NCBI GenBank assembly: GCA_023525975.1
Contig: CM042029.1
Coordinates: forward strand, 88,084,849-88,148,848
Source of the DNA: Smallanthus sonchifolius
Taxonomy: Eukaryota; Streptophyta; Magnoliopsida; Asterales; Asteraceae
DNA length: 64,000 nt
Direction of reading: 5' to 3'
Of this stretch, positions 22,141-35,329 are shown one piece after another. Each line of letters begins with the position of its first letter. The stretch's first letter is position 1. Under the pieces are notes generated by a model. It saw only the letters and a list, made by a program, of their open reading frames with translations, was not told the DNA's origin and made no database searches. A program made the translations under genes and the position numbers.

Positions 22141-22687
22141 ATGGGAAAATCCCCCAGATGTCCTTATAATCAAACATTTTGCACAAAATGTCCCGTTAGC
22201 TTATTTTTTCGAAAGGTGTGAAAAAACTCACGGTGTTTGGAATAAAATTACCTCAACATTTTTGTAGAAAATATAATAAAATACAACCTTTTTGAAAAAT
22301 AAAGTTAATGATTTTATACAAATACAATGAGATCCACTCAACAATATTGTAAAAAAAATACCGACAGATCCACCAGTGTATAAACATACCGACGATTTGG
22401 ACACGTGGCTGGCTGTAGTTGGCTGAGAACAACGTCGGACGCCCATATTATACCGTCGAATATTATGAGACAATTTTGGAAGAAATTAGTAAAAGGGACA
22501 GATCAAGACAATAAAAGTAATAAAGACATTTTAGAGATTTTTCCTTATCAATTAGTATTTAAAAAAAGAAAAAATTAATGTAATGTTACTTTTTTTTTAA
22601 TTTGAAGAAATAGATGGAGGGTGTCGTTAGTTTACATTCAGATCTTGTGGAGGCTGCTGGCGCTTCCTCCATCCATGAGGCAGATAT
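22141..22687. other. Intergenic, no gene seen
   Basis: AT-rich sequence with no recognised gene or element. The short plus-strand frame starting near 22616 is too short to support. Confidence 0.45.
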
Positions 22688-22695
22688 TTGGTGGT

Positions 22696-22861
22696 CAGTG
22701 GCGGAGTTTGAAAATCTAAGAAGCGGGGGCCGAAAAAAATAAGCAGGGGCCGGCTCTATACGTAAAAAAAATTTCGGACGAAAACGGAAAAACTAACACT
22801 ACTAACGGAAAAAACGGCAGGGGCCGGGGCCCTCCCTGACCCCTTCATAGCTTCGCCCTTG
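22696..22861. mobile_element. 166-bp hAT MITE with perfect 8-bp target duplication
   Basis: The element begins CAGTGGCGGAG and ends CTTCGCCCTTG. TTGGTGGT flanks it at 22688-22695 and 22862-22869. Internal GCAGGGGCCGG words occur twice. It is a typical small non-autonomous hAT. Confidence 0.9.
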
Positions 22862-23095
22862 TTGGTGGTCATGGTGAAGAAGAAGATGGTGGTGGCGGTT
22901 ACTGGTTTGATGAGCATCATGCGAGAGTGTAAGAGAGTAGTGTTCGATGCGGTCGAGGTTAATGGCATTGGCAAAGGAAAGGAATTACACGTGGATATGA
23001 TCCTCGGTTCAAGATACGTGGAAGATTGACGCTTGCTATAATCATATGAAAGCATATGTTTCATATGTTTGCTTTGTTTTTAAATTTTGTAACTT

Positions 23096-23406
23096 GTTTT
23101 TTTTTTTGAAGGCAAAAGAAATATCATAAAAAATAGATATCAATCTAGCAGGTTACTAAAATGGCAAAGTACAACAATGAAGTAAATACAAAAGCAAATA
23201 AAGAGATTAAAACCGAAAGTTACACCATTTGGACCATTCTAATGACCTGATATCGGAACTATTCTTTGTCCAAAGAAAACTTATGCTCCCGAGGTTTTCA
23301 AATAACCATTTAATAGACGCTCTTTTTCTGTCAAATATAACCCCATTCCTCATGTTCCAAAGGCACCATAAGGCCGTGTAGACTACCACTTGAATAGCTT
23401 TACCAC
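23096..23406 (-). mobile_element. 5'-truncated LINE with poly(A) and target duplication
   Basis: On the minus strand, 23389-23207 encodes VVYTALWCLWNMRNGVIFDR and EWSKWCNF, the C-terminal end of a LINE ORF2. A poly(T) run at 23096-23107 is the inverse of its poly(A) tail. TTGTAACTT flanks the insertion at 23087-23095 and 23407-23415. Severe 5' truncation is normal for LINE insertions. Confidence 0.8.
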
Positions 23407-23415
23407 TTGTAACTT

Positions 23416-24377
23416 ATGTTTTAGTAATAAGTTTTATTTTTAATATATGATTATATGAAGATTGAAAATGTTAAAATTGTAGCGATGAATTGCTAAAAAG
23501 GTTAGATTTATGGGAAGAACAATCCAAGCAAAGGATGTTATAAATTAGTTTTTCTTTTAAAAAAATGTGTAAATATATCATTATTCTCTTATTAAGTTCT
23601 TATAATTCATCTTTATAAGTTATAAAACATTAATATTTATGGAATCCCTTCGATGTCGGAGCTGTGTGAATGAATATTTGCATTACATTCAAGCCAGGAA
23701 AACTACAAATTTTATTAAATGCTAGCTAGCTCTAGACTATTTAGTGTCCTTTTTAGATTCTTTGTTTAAAATATAATTTTATAACTTCACAAAGAAATAT
23801 ATGAAAATAGGTTTTTCTTTCCGCGCGTTACGCTGGGATTCCACCACAATCTGATATATCAAAACATGGGCATCAAAAGGTCTTAACTGCGTCATTCTGA
23901 CGTAAAACCTTAAAATCTCAAGAAACCTGATTACAAACTTAGGTTACAGCAACGTCTACACCTTTAAAAAACCAAAATCAATAGAAAAGAAACACAAAAA
24001 TCGGGGTTGGGCGCAACCTTGAACCCGGCCAGCGGCGTCGGCACGATCCTGAATATTAGAATGCAAATGAAAAAACACGTCGCAACGGTTGTCACTTCAC
24101 CGTAAAACCTAAAGCGTACTCAATCGTAAAAGTGAGTGACAATCCGCCGTAAAACCCGAAGGTGTAGTCCGCCATAAAAGTTGTACTCTATCGTAAAAGT
24201 GAACGTCACTCCGTCGTAAAACCCGATAGCGTACTCTGTTTTAAAAGCAAACGTCGAATAGCCCAAATACAACGCACGCAACGATAAATATATCATTAAT
24301 AAAAAAACCTAAAACTGAAATATTACAAAAATCAAAACTTAAGAAAATTTTGTGGCCCAAATGAGAAAACTAAAAGG
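23416..24377. other. Intergenic with CGTAAAAC-type repeats
   Basis: No gene. Between 23905 and 24250 the words CCGTAAAACC, TCGTAAAAG and variants recur about eight times at irregular 20-30 bp spacing, each followed by short GC-containing spacers. The nature of this repeat is unknown. Confidence 0.5.
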
Positions 24378-24382
24378 TATAC

Positions 24383-24535
24383 CGTAAAGACTCAACACTT
24401 TTATTATTCTCAATCATCATTTACAATAATATATAGATCATCTCCTATAACTAATTGGAGACAAATCATGGAGCTATAAAAGGAATATATATAATTACAA
24501 TATTTAAATTGATGATGAGATTTTATACGTTAATA
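24383..24535 (-). repeat. Copia 3' LTR
   Basis: 153 bp, nearly identical to 54142-54291. On the minus strand it begins TATTAACG and its other end should be CA (here mutated, ...TTTACG). It therefore has a non-canonical TA start. A polypurine tract GAAGGGGGG (24536-24544, minus strand) abuts it. The pol stop codon lies a few bases inside the LTR. Confidence 0.88.
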
Positions 24536-27500
24536 CCCCCCTTCAAGCGGATAGGTGGAGGACCCACACGAAGCTTGTGACGGAAGTGTTCGAAAAGAGG
24601 TCTAGAGAGACTTTTGGTGAAAATGTCAGCCACCTGAAGCTTGGTAGGCACAAATTTTGTGTAAAGGCGACCGGATGAAACGAGTTCCGGAACAAAATGA
24701 TAGTCAATGTCAATGTGTTTCGCCCGTTTATGAGAAACAGGATTTTGACTAAGAAAAATGGCACTCCGGTTGTCACACAATAGTGTTGGACAATCTGGAG
24801 GCAAAGCATGTAATTCACGAAGAAGATGAGTGATCCATATAATTTCAGCTACTGTATTTGCCATCGCTAGGTATTCGGATTCACAACTAGACCTAGAAAC
24901 CGTAGGTTGCTTCTTTGCACTCCATGACACTAGATTACCTCCCAAATAAATAGAGTAACCATAGGTGGAGCGTCGAGTTTCAATGCACCTAGCCCAATCT
25001 GCATCAGAGAAACCCACAAGGGTAGTGGTCGAAGGTTTATCAAACGTAAGACCATAGGAGAGCGTACCCTTGACATATCGGAGAATTCTTTTTACAAGCT
25101 GATAATGTGAAGTAGTGGGTGAATGCAAGAACTGGCTTGCTTGATTAACAGCGTAAGCAAGATCAGGTCTAGTAATTGTGAGATATTGCAAAGCTCCAAC
25201 TAAGGATCTATACAAGGTGGGATCATGAAATGAAGAACCTTGTGATGAGAACCTGTCCGTTGTAGCCAGCGGGGTTGCAATCGGTTTAGAGTCTAAGAGG
25301 CCAGCTCGGGCGAGGATGTCGTGGGCATATTTTGACTGGCAAAGGAAAAGATCGGTTTGCGTGTAGGTGACCTCGAGACCGAGAAAGTAATTTAAACATC
25401 CCAAATCTTTGATGGCAAATTCTTTGTTAAGCCGTGAGATAAAGTTTTGAATGACATGTTCATCATTTCCCGTCAAAATAATGTCGTCCACATAAACGAG
25501 AAGGTAAAGAAGGCAGGAATCTCGTTTGAAGACAAACAAGGGCGTGTCAGCTTGGCTACAAGTAAAACCTTGATCCACGAGGAAGTTACTCAACCGTTGA
25601 AACCATGCCCGAGGGGCTTGCTTTAGACCATAAAGTGCCTTTGTGAGACGGCATACATGGCTTGGGTAGTTTTGATGAATGTAACCCGGGGGTTGTTCCA
25701 TGTAAACAGTTTCTTGTAAATCACCGTTTAAAAAGGCATTTTTAACGTCGAGTTGATGAAGATGCCAATTATTAATAGTAGCTAAGGTAAGAACAACACG
25801 AACTGTGGAGGCCTTAACGACCGAACTGAAGGTAAGAGAGTAGTCCAACCCAGGAACTTGAGTGAACCCTTGCGCCACTAATCGAGCTTTGAAACGATCA
25901 ACCGACCCATCCGATTTATATTTGGTGCGATACACCCATTTGGACCCAACGACATTGGAGTTTGCGGGTCGCGGAACAAGTGTCCAGGTTTTATTTTTTG
26001 TTAAAGCCATCATTTCCTCATCCATGGCATGAACCCATTTCGAGTGCTTAGCTGCTGATTTGTAACCTTTTGGATCTCGAGCAATAAAAAGGGCCGTGTG
26101 TAAGGGGTTGTGGTCGAGAGAGGCCAAATGGGCTTGATGTTTGGGTTTGAAAATACTTGATTTGGATCTAGTTTGCATGGAATGAGAGGAGGTGGAGGCA
26201 ACAGGATCAGATATGGGTTCGGTGATAATGGGGGCTGATATGGGTTCGGTATTTGGTTCAGGAAATGGGGACTGAGGTGATGGGTCGTTGGCAGATGTGG
26301 TAAGAATATTGGATTGGGCTAGAGGTGTATTTAATGAAGGTGGTGGGGTATTTGATACATGGGTTGAGCATAATGGGCAAGGTAGATTAGTGGGCTCTGG
26401 ATGGTTAAATGAGAGTGGGTTGGGTATCAGTTCTGAAGAGGAAGGCATTGTTGGGGTTGTTTGCTCATCAAAGTTTGAGAAGACCAAGGATTCTTCAGTT
26501 ATTTTTGGAATAATACCACTGAATGGAAAAACATCTTCATCGATTTGCGCATGCCGGGTTATATAGACTCGTTTTGTTGAAGGATTTAAGCACCGATAGC
26601 CTTTGTGGTGTGAACTATAACCAATAAAAATGCATGAGTCAGTACGGGGTGAGAGTTTGTGAGGCGCATAATCCCGCAAGTATGGAAAAACCCGACAACC
26701 AAAAGTTTTAAAATTTGCGTATGATGGAGTTTGGTGGAAGAGAAGCTCAAAAGGAGTCATGTTGGAAAGCAACGGTGTCGGTAGACGATTAATGATGTAG
26801 GTTGCGGAACTGAAAGCATCTACGCATAATGTGGCTGGAGCATGGGCATTAAAAATCATGGCAAGACCCGTCTCGATAATGTGGCGATGTTTTCGTTCAA
26901 CACGATCGTTTTGTTGAGGCGTGTAAGAACACGAGAAACGATGATGAATGCCATGTTCTTGAAATAGATTACGAACACAATGGTTAGTGAATTCCGTGCC
27001 TCCATCACTTTGAAAAGATTTATCCGTGCATGGAAATTGGTTATGAACAAATACCAAGAACGTCTTAAGCACATTAAAGAAATCTGATTTTGCCTTTAGA
27101 GGATAGAACCACGTGAACCGAGAGAAATCATCTACAAAAGCCACATAATAACGAAAACCATCGGTTGAAGCAATGGGAGCCAGTCCCCATAAATCACAAT
27201 GTATAAGGTCTAAAACATTAGAAGCACGCTTAGAATTAAGCATAAATGGTAAATGACGAGCCTTTGATAATTGACATGAAGAACAAATTCCAGGTTTTGG
27301 TAGTAAAGATGTAACAGATAAATGACCAAATTTATGCAAAAGTGAAATAACATCAATAGAAACGTGTCCCAAACGATCATGCCATTCTCATAGGAGGCAC
27401 GTAAATGAGATGATGTGAGGTCTGCCATGAACGCTTTTTGACCCTGCTCAAGAATGTAAAGTCCATCGCTGCACCTCCCTTTTGCTAGCACTTCTCGGTT

Positions 27501-27888
27501 TTCCTGTCCTATATTTGAAAATAAGAATTTGAGAGTAAAACATCAACTGGATTATCATGGGTGAGTTTGCTAATTGAAAGAAGGTTCTTGGTGAGGTGTG
27601 GAACCATAAGAACATCTAGCAATGGCAATGCAGGTGAAATAGAGGAGGTCCCAATATGAGTAATAGGAAGGGTTTTACCATTTCCAAAAATAACACGTTC
27701 GTTGCCCGAGTAAGAGGTGGATGTATTCAAGTTTGCTGGAGATGGTGTCATATGAGACGATGCTCCAGAGTCAACGTACCAATCTGGATCATTTGTGGTG
27801 ATGTGACATTGAGCTTAAAAAGCTTGAGCAAGGTTTGCATTGATAGGAGGACCGTATTGAGCAAAAGATGCAAGGTTTGGACACGAGG
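24523..27888 (-). pseudogene. Copia pol: protease, integrase, reverse transcriptase, RNase H (defective)
   Basis: In order on the minus strand: WYVDSGASSHMT (aspartic protease, near 27745), a GAG pre-integrase region, the integrase core with DLWG, DDFSRFTW and SDGGTEF, the reverse transcriptase from WVYRTKYKSDGSVDRFKARL through YVDDIIL, and RNase H with SDADWA, SCESEY and CDNRSAI. The 949-codon frame from 27372 to 24523 is uninterrupted. Upstream of it are two frame changes (near 27390 and 27500) and a stop just before the protease near 27810. The break point of the nested insertion is at 27888, within the CCHC-to-protease linker. Confidence 0.93.
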
Positions 27889-30800
27889 TGTAACACCCAA
27901 GTATTTCCCAAGTAATATAATGGCCAAAAGTGTCAAAACAGAAAGTTCAAGGGTTGAACTTTAATTCCCCAAAGTCAAAGGACTAAAAGTGAAAAATCTG
28001 AAAGTGAAAGGGGTAGTGGACAGCAACCCTAAGCCTTAGCGGTCCGCTATGTGTTATCAAAGAAAACAACCGGGTGTTGACACGCGTCCCTATGACTCAC
28101 CGATCGAATTGTGACGCGTGAAAGGGTGGCGGACCGCCAGCCTTCATGATAGTGGCCCGCTACGTAGCCCCCAAGCAGAATTAACCGCCTCATTGGGTGG
28201 CGGACCGCCACTACCTTGTGTAGCGGTCCGCTACAGACCCAAGGTTCATCCTATAAATAGTTGATCGATCCTAGCCACTTTTGCACACACAAACACACTT
28301 CCACATACACATAGGCTCTGTTAGCTCGATTCCCGAGGTTCCAATCCGCTCCTGAGAGTCCGGTTTCCCGCAATTGTCCGCAAGACTGCCATAGATAGTG
28401 CCAATGTAAGATTTGTGAATGCCCTGAGGTTTCTTTGTGTAAACCTAAGTTAGGTATGTTAACTATGATGATGGCGGATATGATCTAGGGTTCTGTTGAA
28501 GTATTGATAGTGATATTCAATACAAGAGGAGATTCTGTTTGAGGTGAGTTCCTCTAAACTATGCTCTATGAAATGTTTTGTAAATGATTTTAGTATCTGA
28601 GATCCCAACGTTGTCCATGCATATATCCTATAATAAGTACTTACTATAGCCATTGATTGAGGGGGACCCAAGGACAAGACTGATCCTCTTGTTTTAGTTC
28701 TGGTACGTATGGGACCAACAAGTCGGGAGGGTTCCTGTATATATGTATGTTGTATACTCAGAACCCGATTAAAGTAGAGGTTATTGAGTGATGGGTTGGA
28801 CAGGATGATTATAATTCCCATACGGGGTATTCATTCTCGATCAGGTGTAACATCCCGTAAACTCGTGAGCTAATGACTCGGGTCGGGTGGCAACCAGAAT
28901 CCCTATTAAACTGATGTGTTTGCACAGGTGGCACACAAATGGTTAATCAATGGGTTTAAAAGGGGCCGGTTAACCACAAAGGGATCAGTTGGGATCGAAA
29001 ACGCGCGACAAGGGAACCTGAGGACTAATGTGTAAATCTTAACGGTTTAAAAACAACCTAAACTAAAACCCTAGGGTGACGGCAGCGACGCGGGAGAATA
29101 AGGGTAGAGATCCGGAGAGAGGAGGAATCCGGCGAGAGCTTACGGCGGTCCTACGGTGGCAACCAACGGGGAACTCCATCCGCGATCAAGGTAACCTCCA
29201 TTCCTTCTATTTACGTGTTTCGTATTTATACGTGTGAAGAGAATCTAGTTAGGGTTTACGGTTGTCCGACGTCAAGAACGCGTGTAAGGGTGCTGGCCGG
29301 TTCTAAAGGTGATGGCGGCGTGTGCGGAGGACGAAGGCCAAGAGAGAGAGGAAGGTGACCGACAAAGGTGGTGGCGGCTTCGGGTTGTAAGCGGGACGAG
29401 ACGGCTGTCATGATGGAGTCCGTGGTGGTGTATGACAACATCGGCGTAGCGGCGGTGTGCGGCGATGGCAGACGTCGAGTGAACGCAACAGTGGTTACAG
29501 GATGACCAGAAACAGCAAGGAGGGTACGATGGCACCTGGTGGCTGCGGAAACTGGTTGTGATGGTGGTGCAAGGCGGTGGCGGTGGTGTTCCATCGCAAT
29601 ACCAGGAACTCGGCTAGAGCTCTAAGGAGAGAAAAGTGACGGGGAGACCAGCAATGACTAGAGGTGACGAAACCCGATTATGATACTCGACGAGAGGTGT
29701 TTTGCGGTGGTTCTCGGGAATGGTCAAGGGAGAGAATGGAATCGGGTCACACCTGATTAGGATTTGATGAGACTAATGTTAGTGTGGGAAAGGTTTGGAC
29801 ACGCATGTGAGTCTCGGCTCGCGTACGGGTGACCGGTGGGATTAGGGTGTTGCATGCGTATACATGCAAACGTACGTACGTGCATGCATGGGAACCCGAT
29901 ATTTTGAGCATTCGGTTTCTAGATGAGTCAAGGACGACCCGGTATGTATGATCGTGGGCCTATGGGTTCGATGAATCAGAAGGGCGAGAAGATGAGACCA
30001 AATGACGGGAGTGTATTATTTTATGCGCCATTAAATGTATGTTTAGGACGTCTTTTGATCATGTGATCGTACACTTGACAGGTACGGGGTTACGAGTGAG
30101 TGGACAAGTATAGGACAGAGACCAGCACTCAGCATAACTGATGAGTTTCTAATCCCTCTCTTTTAAACGTTTTACTGTTTTGGGGCTAACGTACGTACAT
30201 TCACGTGGTGTTAATAAAATAAATCATGTTTAGGGTTTCGGGTTCTAACCCGCTATGTTTTGAGTATAAAATGATTATTAAGAGTCGTAGGGTCAATGGG
30301 GTGATAAGGGTGGATCGGAGAGAGTCGGGCTTTAAGCTAAATGCCTATGATTTTATGTGTGAGTTAGGGATATGGGTTGTTAATGCGTGACGTGTTAAGG
30401 GCCGAACGGGAATGGTCATGCCCTGTATTAAATGCTAATGATTTCATAATATTAAATATGTTGTTCTAGGGTTATGCGTGAGGTGCGTGTGTAGTTAATG
30501 AGTTTTGTATATAATGTGTGATATTACATGTTTATGTTTAAGTGTCGGGTTTGACTCGTTGTCCTTATAGCATGGCAAACGGGATCGTGAAGGACGGGGT
30601 CCTTCGGGAAGTCCCCAGGGGTGACACTTATTTATCAGGGTAATGATGAGCTTGGGGTGTGTTAATGCCCTGACGAGGGTAACCCTGACGAGGGTGCAGC
30701 GATGTGGTATGTGTTTGCATGCGTACATATAAATGTTAATTTTCATGCTAGTGATTAGTAATATTTACTGTGTATGAGTTTGTGTTATTGTGACGTGTTG

Positions 30801-31511
30801 AATTGTGATGTGTAGAGTTAGACTGACCGTTGTGTCAGGACTTGTGACGTGACGTGTATGAGAGTCGTGTCAGTTATTTGTGAGAGCCTTGGTTAAGTCG
30901 GATGTGTTAGTGTTCTAGGGTAGGTTGTGTTAAACCGGAGTCGGGTCAATGTGTAATCTTGGATACGAGTTGTTAGCATAGTATGTTGAGTCTATGTTGT
31001 TATGGTTGGAAGGTTGTTATATTGTATGATGGGAGTACGAGTTGAGTCTCGGGTGATAAACAGTTACGGGAAGTCATGGGGTGACACGGGATAATTATTC
31101 ATTAATAAAGTATAATTATATTTTATAAGGACTGGAGGGTCCGAGTGATTTAAACCGATGAACTTAGTGTGATGGTTTTATTTAAATTAAACTATTAGAA
31201 CTCACTCAGCGTAGCTGACTTTGTGTGTTAGATTGTTTGTAAGTAAGCGGTGTATTGACGTATCTTGGCTTGGGAGCGGTGTTACTCGGATCGGTGTGCA
31301 GGCATTCGTAAGGTAAATCTAATAACATTAAATGGTTATAATTGTTTTTAGAAAGAATTCCGCTATAGTTTGAATTGAAATAAATGTGATTTTAATGAAA
31401 ATGACCCGTTATGAGAATCAACTGTATGATGCCCGGGTTGTGGTCTTATATCAGGGGTATACAAAAGGATGATTTTGTTTATGAACTCACTAGCGTAAGA
31501 TGATTCAAAAT

Positions 31512-34432
31512 TGTCACACCCCAACCGACGACGGAATACGTCGGGGCGGGACATGCGGACTGTTCAAAAGCTCAAGGTTTACTAAAGTTGAAGTATTTAA
31601 ACAACCAATTTCATTAAAACATCAAAATTCCACAATACAAGAATAGGAAAATACATAAATAGTTTCTTTAAATTTCATTCTAGGTCCTCGATCCTAAGTG
31701 AAGCAACTTGTACTTATTCTCAAGCATTAGTACCTGAAACATGATGAAAACAAGGTCAACTAAAAAGTTGGTGAGCATACATAGGTTTTGACACACAATA
31801 AGTTTAAGATGTTTTATACAATTCATACGATACACGTGTATATGGCATTTATGGAGAACCTATAGTTAAACTATGTACAATCAAACCTTGGACTGAGGCA
31901 TAACACGCAGGTTACCCTTATGTAAAGTCGGTAACAAACACCCTAACCGGGTGGGTTTTTCAGACACAATAGATCCATCAATGTTAACCGTTGGCTTGTA
32001 CGTAGTTAATGATTGTACTAAAGTCATGTATATGTAGTCTAAACTCATAGCATTCAAACATAAAACACGTAACACATAATATCATATTATTGAATTGTAT
32101 TTAAGTCTATGTAAAAGCTTTAAAGAATAGATCATGTTTCACCCCAAAATATGTAAAAATGTAAAAGAGGGGCTATGTAAACTCACCTGTTTCAAAGATG
32201 TAGATAACATATGAGAATAGGTAGCAAAGTGATCCTTGTACTCACAAAGTTAACCTAGAGTGTAATGTGTATGAGTATGAATTAATAGAATATCTAAGAC
32301 AAAGTCTAGGGTTTTCAATGGGTGTGAGTATAGGGAATTGTATAATGAGTTCGTGTCGTATTATGAAAAAAGGGTTGTGTAGGTGTTTGTGTTTTGTATT
32401 TGAATAAGTGTTTTGTAAAAATAAAAGTTTGAAGTATATGGTTTCTTTAAAATAATTTAGGGTTTAGGTTTGAATAACTAATTAAATAATTGTTATTTAT
32501 TTATTTAATTAGAAAGATAGTATGAAATTATATTTATTCAAATATAATTTAAATAATTAACTTTATTTTATTTATTTACTTATAAAAGTGTGTAAATAAA
32601 TATTGGTGCATAAAAATAATTATAATTTGAACTCTTAGCGGGTTGTAAATACAAATTATATAATAAATTTATTTATTTATTTATCATTTAAAATAGGTAT
32701 GTTATAATAAATAAATTTAATTAAAAATTAACATGTATTCTTTTCGTATATAAAGCTATATATACACATAGGTAATAAAATATAACTTAAATTTTTATAA
32801 AACTTTGTATAACGTGTTTATAAATTTGTCACAAAATTTTATAAATAATTTCTCCCAAATAGATAAGCTAGTTAACTTGAGTGTTTGAGAATTAATTTAT
32901 AAAAATAGAGATTTTATGTAAAAATTGTAAAAATCTGTTTCATTCTGTTCTAATAAATGTAAGGTTTATAAAAATAATTTTTTTATGATTTTTGGAGTCT
33001 TAAAACGGTTTTTAAAAAAATAAACACACCACCCGGTTCGAACCCGGGTGGGTTCTGTGTGTGGGTTGCGTTCCACCGCTGGACCAGGGGCATGTAATGT
33101 TACTGAGTTTGGTTATAAGTGGGTTTAAACCCATTACTGAAAAGGGCCGGGTCTGGCTATATGGGTCGCGCAAAAATGGTACTGAGACTGGGTTTCAAAC
33201 CCACGCCACCTAGTTCGAAGCCGAGTGCATTAACCGGCTGAACTAGGTGGTTCGCCTGTATAATAAGAAAACTCGAATTATTTAACCGCTTATTAGATTA
33301 GGAAAAGTTTCTCAGTTTAAATACGCATGAACATGCCACGAACCGTAATTCCAAATCGAGTTCGATACTTAACGATAGTACGAATTGATAAGGGGGTTTT
33401 GACAAGGATTCGAAGGTGATTCGAATGATGTAAAGACTTACTCGATTGATGTGGGCACGAATGCGGGCGGCTACGAGTTCGGCCCTGCTGTTCTTGGGAC
33501 TTGACAATCGTTTAGGGATGAGATGGAGTGCGGTTAGGGTTTCAGAGAGTTTGTGTGAAGGTATGCGAATGTGTGTGGGTAATTTATTCTGTTTAATTTC
33601 ATCCAAATTTCGCGATTTGATTACGATTAGGAGGTAATAGCTGTCGAGATTAAATCACGCGTAAACGGTTTGATTAGGATGAATTGAGTCTCGTTCGTGG
33701 TCTGGATACATCCGAGGATTGATTGGCCGTGATTTGCGGGGTCGATTACGCGTTGATTCACACGAATTGATGGTGAATTGTTATGGGTTTGACTCGGTGA
33801 AGTCAAACATTTTTGAATTTGCATCGGCCGTGTCATTTTGATCGAGTTTTGAACTTGATTTGGCCTAGAGGCGCTTTGAGGTCAATTTGGACCGTATGAG
33901 GAACCTATCCTAAGCAGGTTGGATTTTGAGTCGGATCTAGTATGCATGATCGATGGACTGCTTTGACTTTAAAAGTCAAAGGTGGTCATTTTTCTTGAGT
34001 GGGGTTAAATTGAAGCAAAAAGAAATCAAGTTTGGTTGAGTCTTGTCGATTGGGTTCAAAACTTGATAAGTCGAGAAGGAAGGAAAAGAAAGTAAACAAA
34101 ATTATGTTTATAAAATTTCCAATAAAACTTGTAATAAAACTATAAAATATTTATTATTTTATTTTAAACTATTTTGTGTACGAACTTCCATAATATAACA
34201 AATTTTGACAAATTGTTTATTTGATATAAATAAATATATATATTTATATAATTTAGTACATGTGTATATATACATATAATGGGAAACAATATGTTAGTGT
34301 AAGGTTGGAATTTATATATGTTTAAATAATAATTAATGTGACATAAGGTGTTGAATAAGTGTGGGATTTCACGTGTTGTACTTACGAAAATGAATAAAGA
34401 AATTTTATGGCCTGAAAATTATGGATGTTACA
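31512..34432 (-). repeat. Array C, LTR 1 (outer left, 3' LTR)
   Basis: 2,921 bp. It is the most different of the three full-length LTRs, with private bases near 31533, 32067, 32413-32425 and 33034. Two tRNA-like blocks lie at 33026-33092 and 33176-33256. Confidence 0.9.
33026..33256 (-). repeat. Two tRNA-like blocks inside the array C LTR
   Basis: On the minus strand, block 1 has TGGTCCAGCGGTGG (A-box-like) and GGGTTCGAACC (B-box). Block 2 has TAGTTCAGCCGG (A-box-like) and GGGTTTGAAACCC (B-box-like). Both lie on the same strand as the element's transcription. Copies recur in LTR 2 (about 39531-39761) and LTR 3 (about 46036-46266) and are deleted in LTR 4. They may be captured SINE or tRNA pseudogene pieces. 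Confidence 0.5.
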
Positions 34433-35329
34433 GTCTCCCCATGTTATGGGAATTTCGTCCCGAAATTTAACTAATTGAGACTATTGAAATAGGAAGGAAG
34501 TGAGTTTGAGTTTTTTTTTTTTTTTTTTTTTTTGATTGACGGGTTGAGGAGTATAACAAGGTTTGGGTCTAAAGCTCAAGTTAAGTATGAATGATATCAG
34601 TGGATTTTAGTTTCAAGGGAGTTAAGGAGAAATCCTTCGAAGAATCTAAAGGTGAAATGCGTCACTTGTAATGGAATTGATGGGAAGCTTAATAGTCAGA
34701 GTGTGTTTAAGTGTGGTCTAATATGCCCAAGCATTGTCAGAGGGTAAGAGATCTCACAAACGTTAGTCTAGGTCAAAATAACATAAAACTTCACGCGAAA
34801 TAAACAACGCTACTCCTGATAATATGATAGAGCACTTATATATAGGAAGTACCATCGGCGTATCCACCATGCCCTTGTCATACCACCTTTGTTTCGTTGC
34901 GATATATCACGATAGGTTTTAGGTTGTAACACACGACATAATTCACTATGTTTTTCCATGTGCTGATTCTTATAATTCCGTGTGCACCCGTAATTACTCA
35001 AATCATTGCATGGTCCGTATAGATCCTTCCGTTGTGTGCGGGGCAAGAGGGGCACAATTTCACTTAGTTCTTGTCTATTATTTTCACTTAAAAGTTGCTA
35101 AAAGTAACTATGTCCTTAAGCAGGCAGGTCAGTTAGTAAGTAAAGAGTAATAGGGTAGTATAACTTAAAGTTTCATGGTTTACTCGTGTTTGAACAAGAA
35201 TACGTCAAACACCGAGTTGTTTTAAAGGGTTACAGCCTCCTCGTGTTTGAACAAGAATACGTCAAACCCCGAGTAGCTCCAACGCGTTATGGTTTTCAAG
35301 TTTGGTGAACAAAGCGTATGACCATTCTT

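Noticed and set aside
22616..23030. Possible short gene split by the hAT MITE (frames with HSDLVEAAG and VFDAVEVNGIGKGKELHVD)
   Set aside because: Removing the MITE does not give one continuous frame, and no family is recognised. It may be a gene fragment, but the support is too weak.
29256..29594. GC-rich frame of 112 codons in element B
   Set aside because: Arg/Pro/His/Thr composition artefact in LTR sequence; overlapping frames are also open.
33298..33836. Small open frames of 63-102 codons inside the LTRs
   Set aside because: They occur on both strands of the same LTR sequence and have no recognisable domain. Conservation reflects only the recent duplication.
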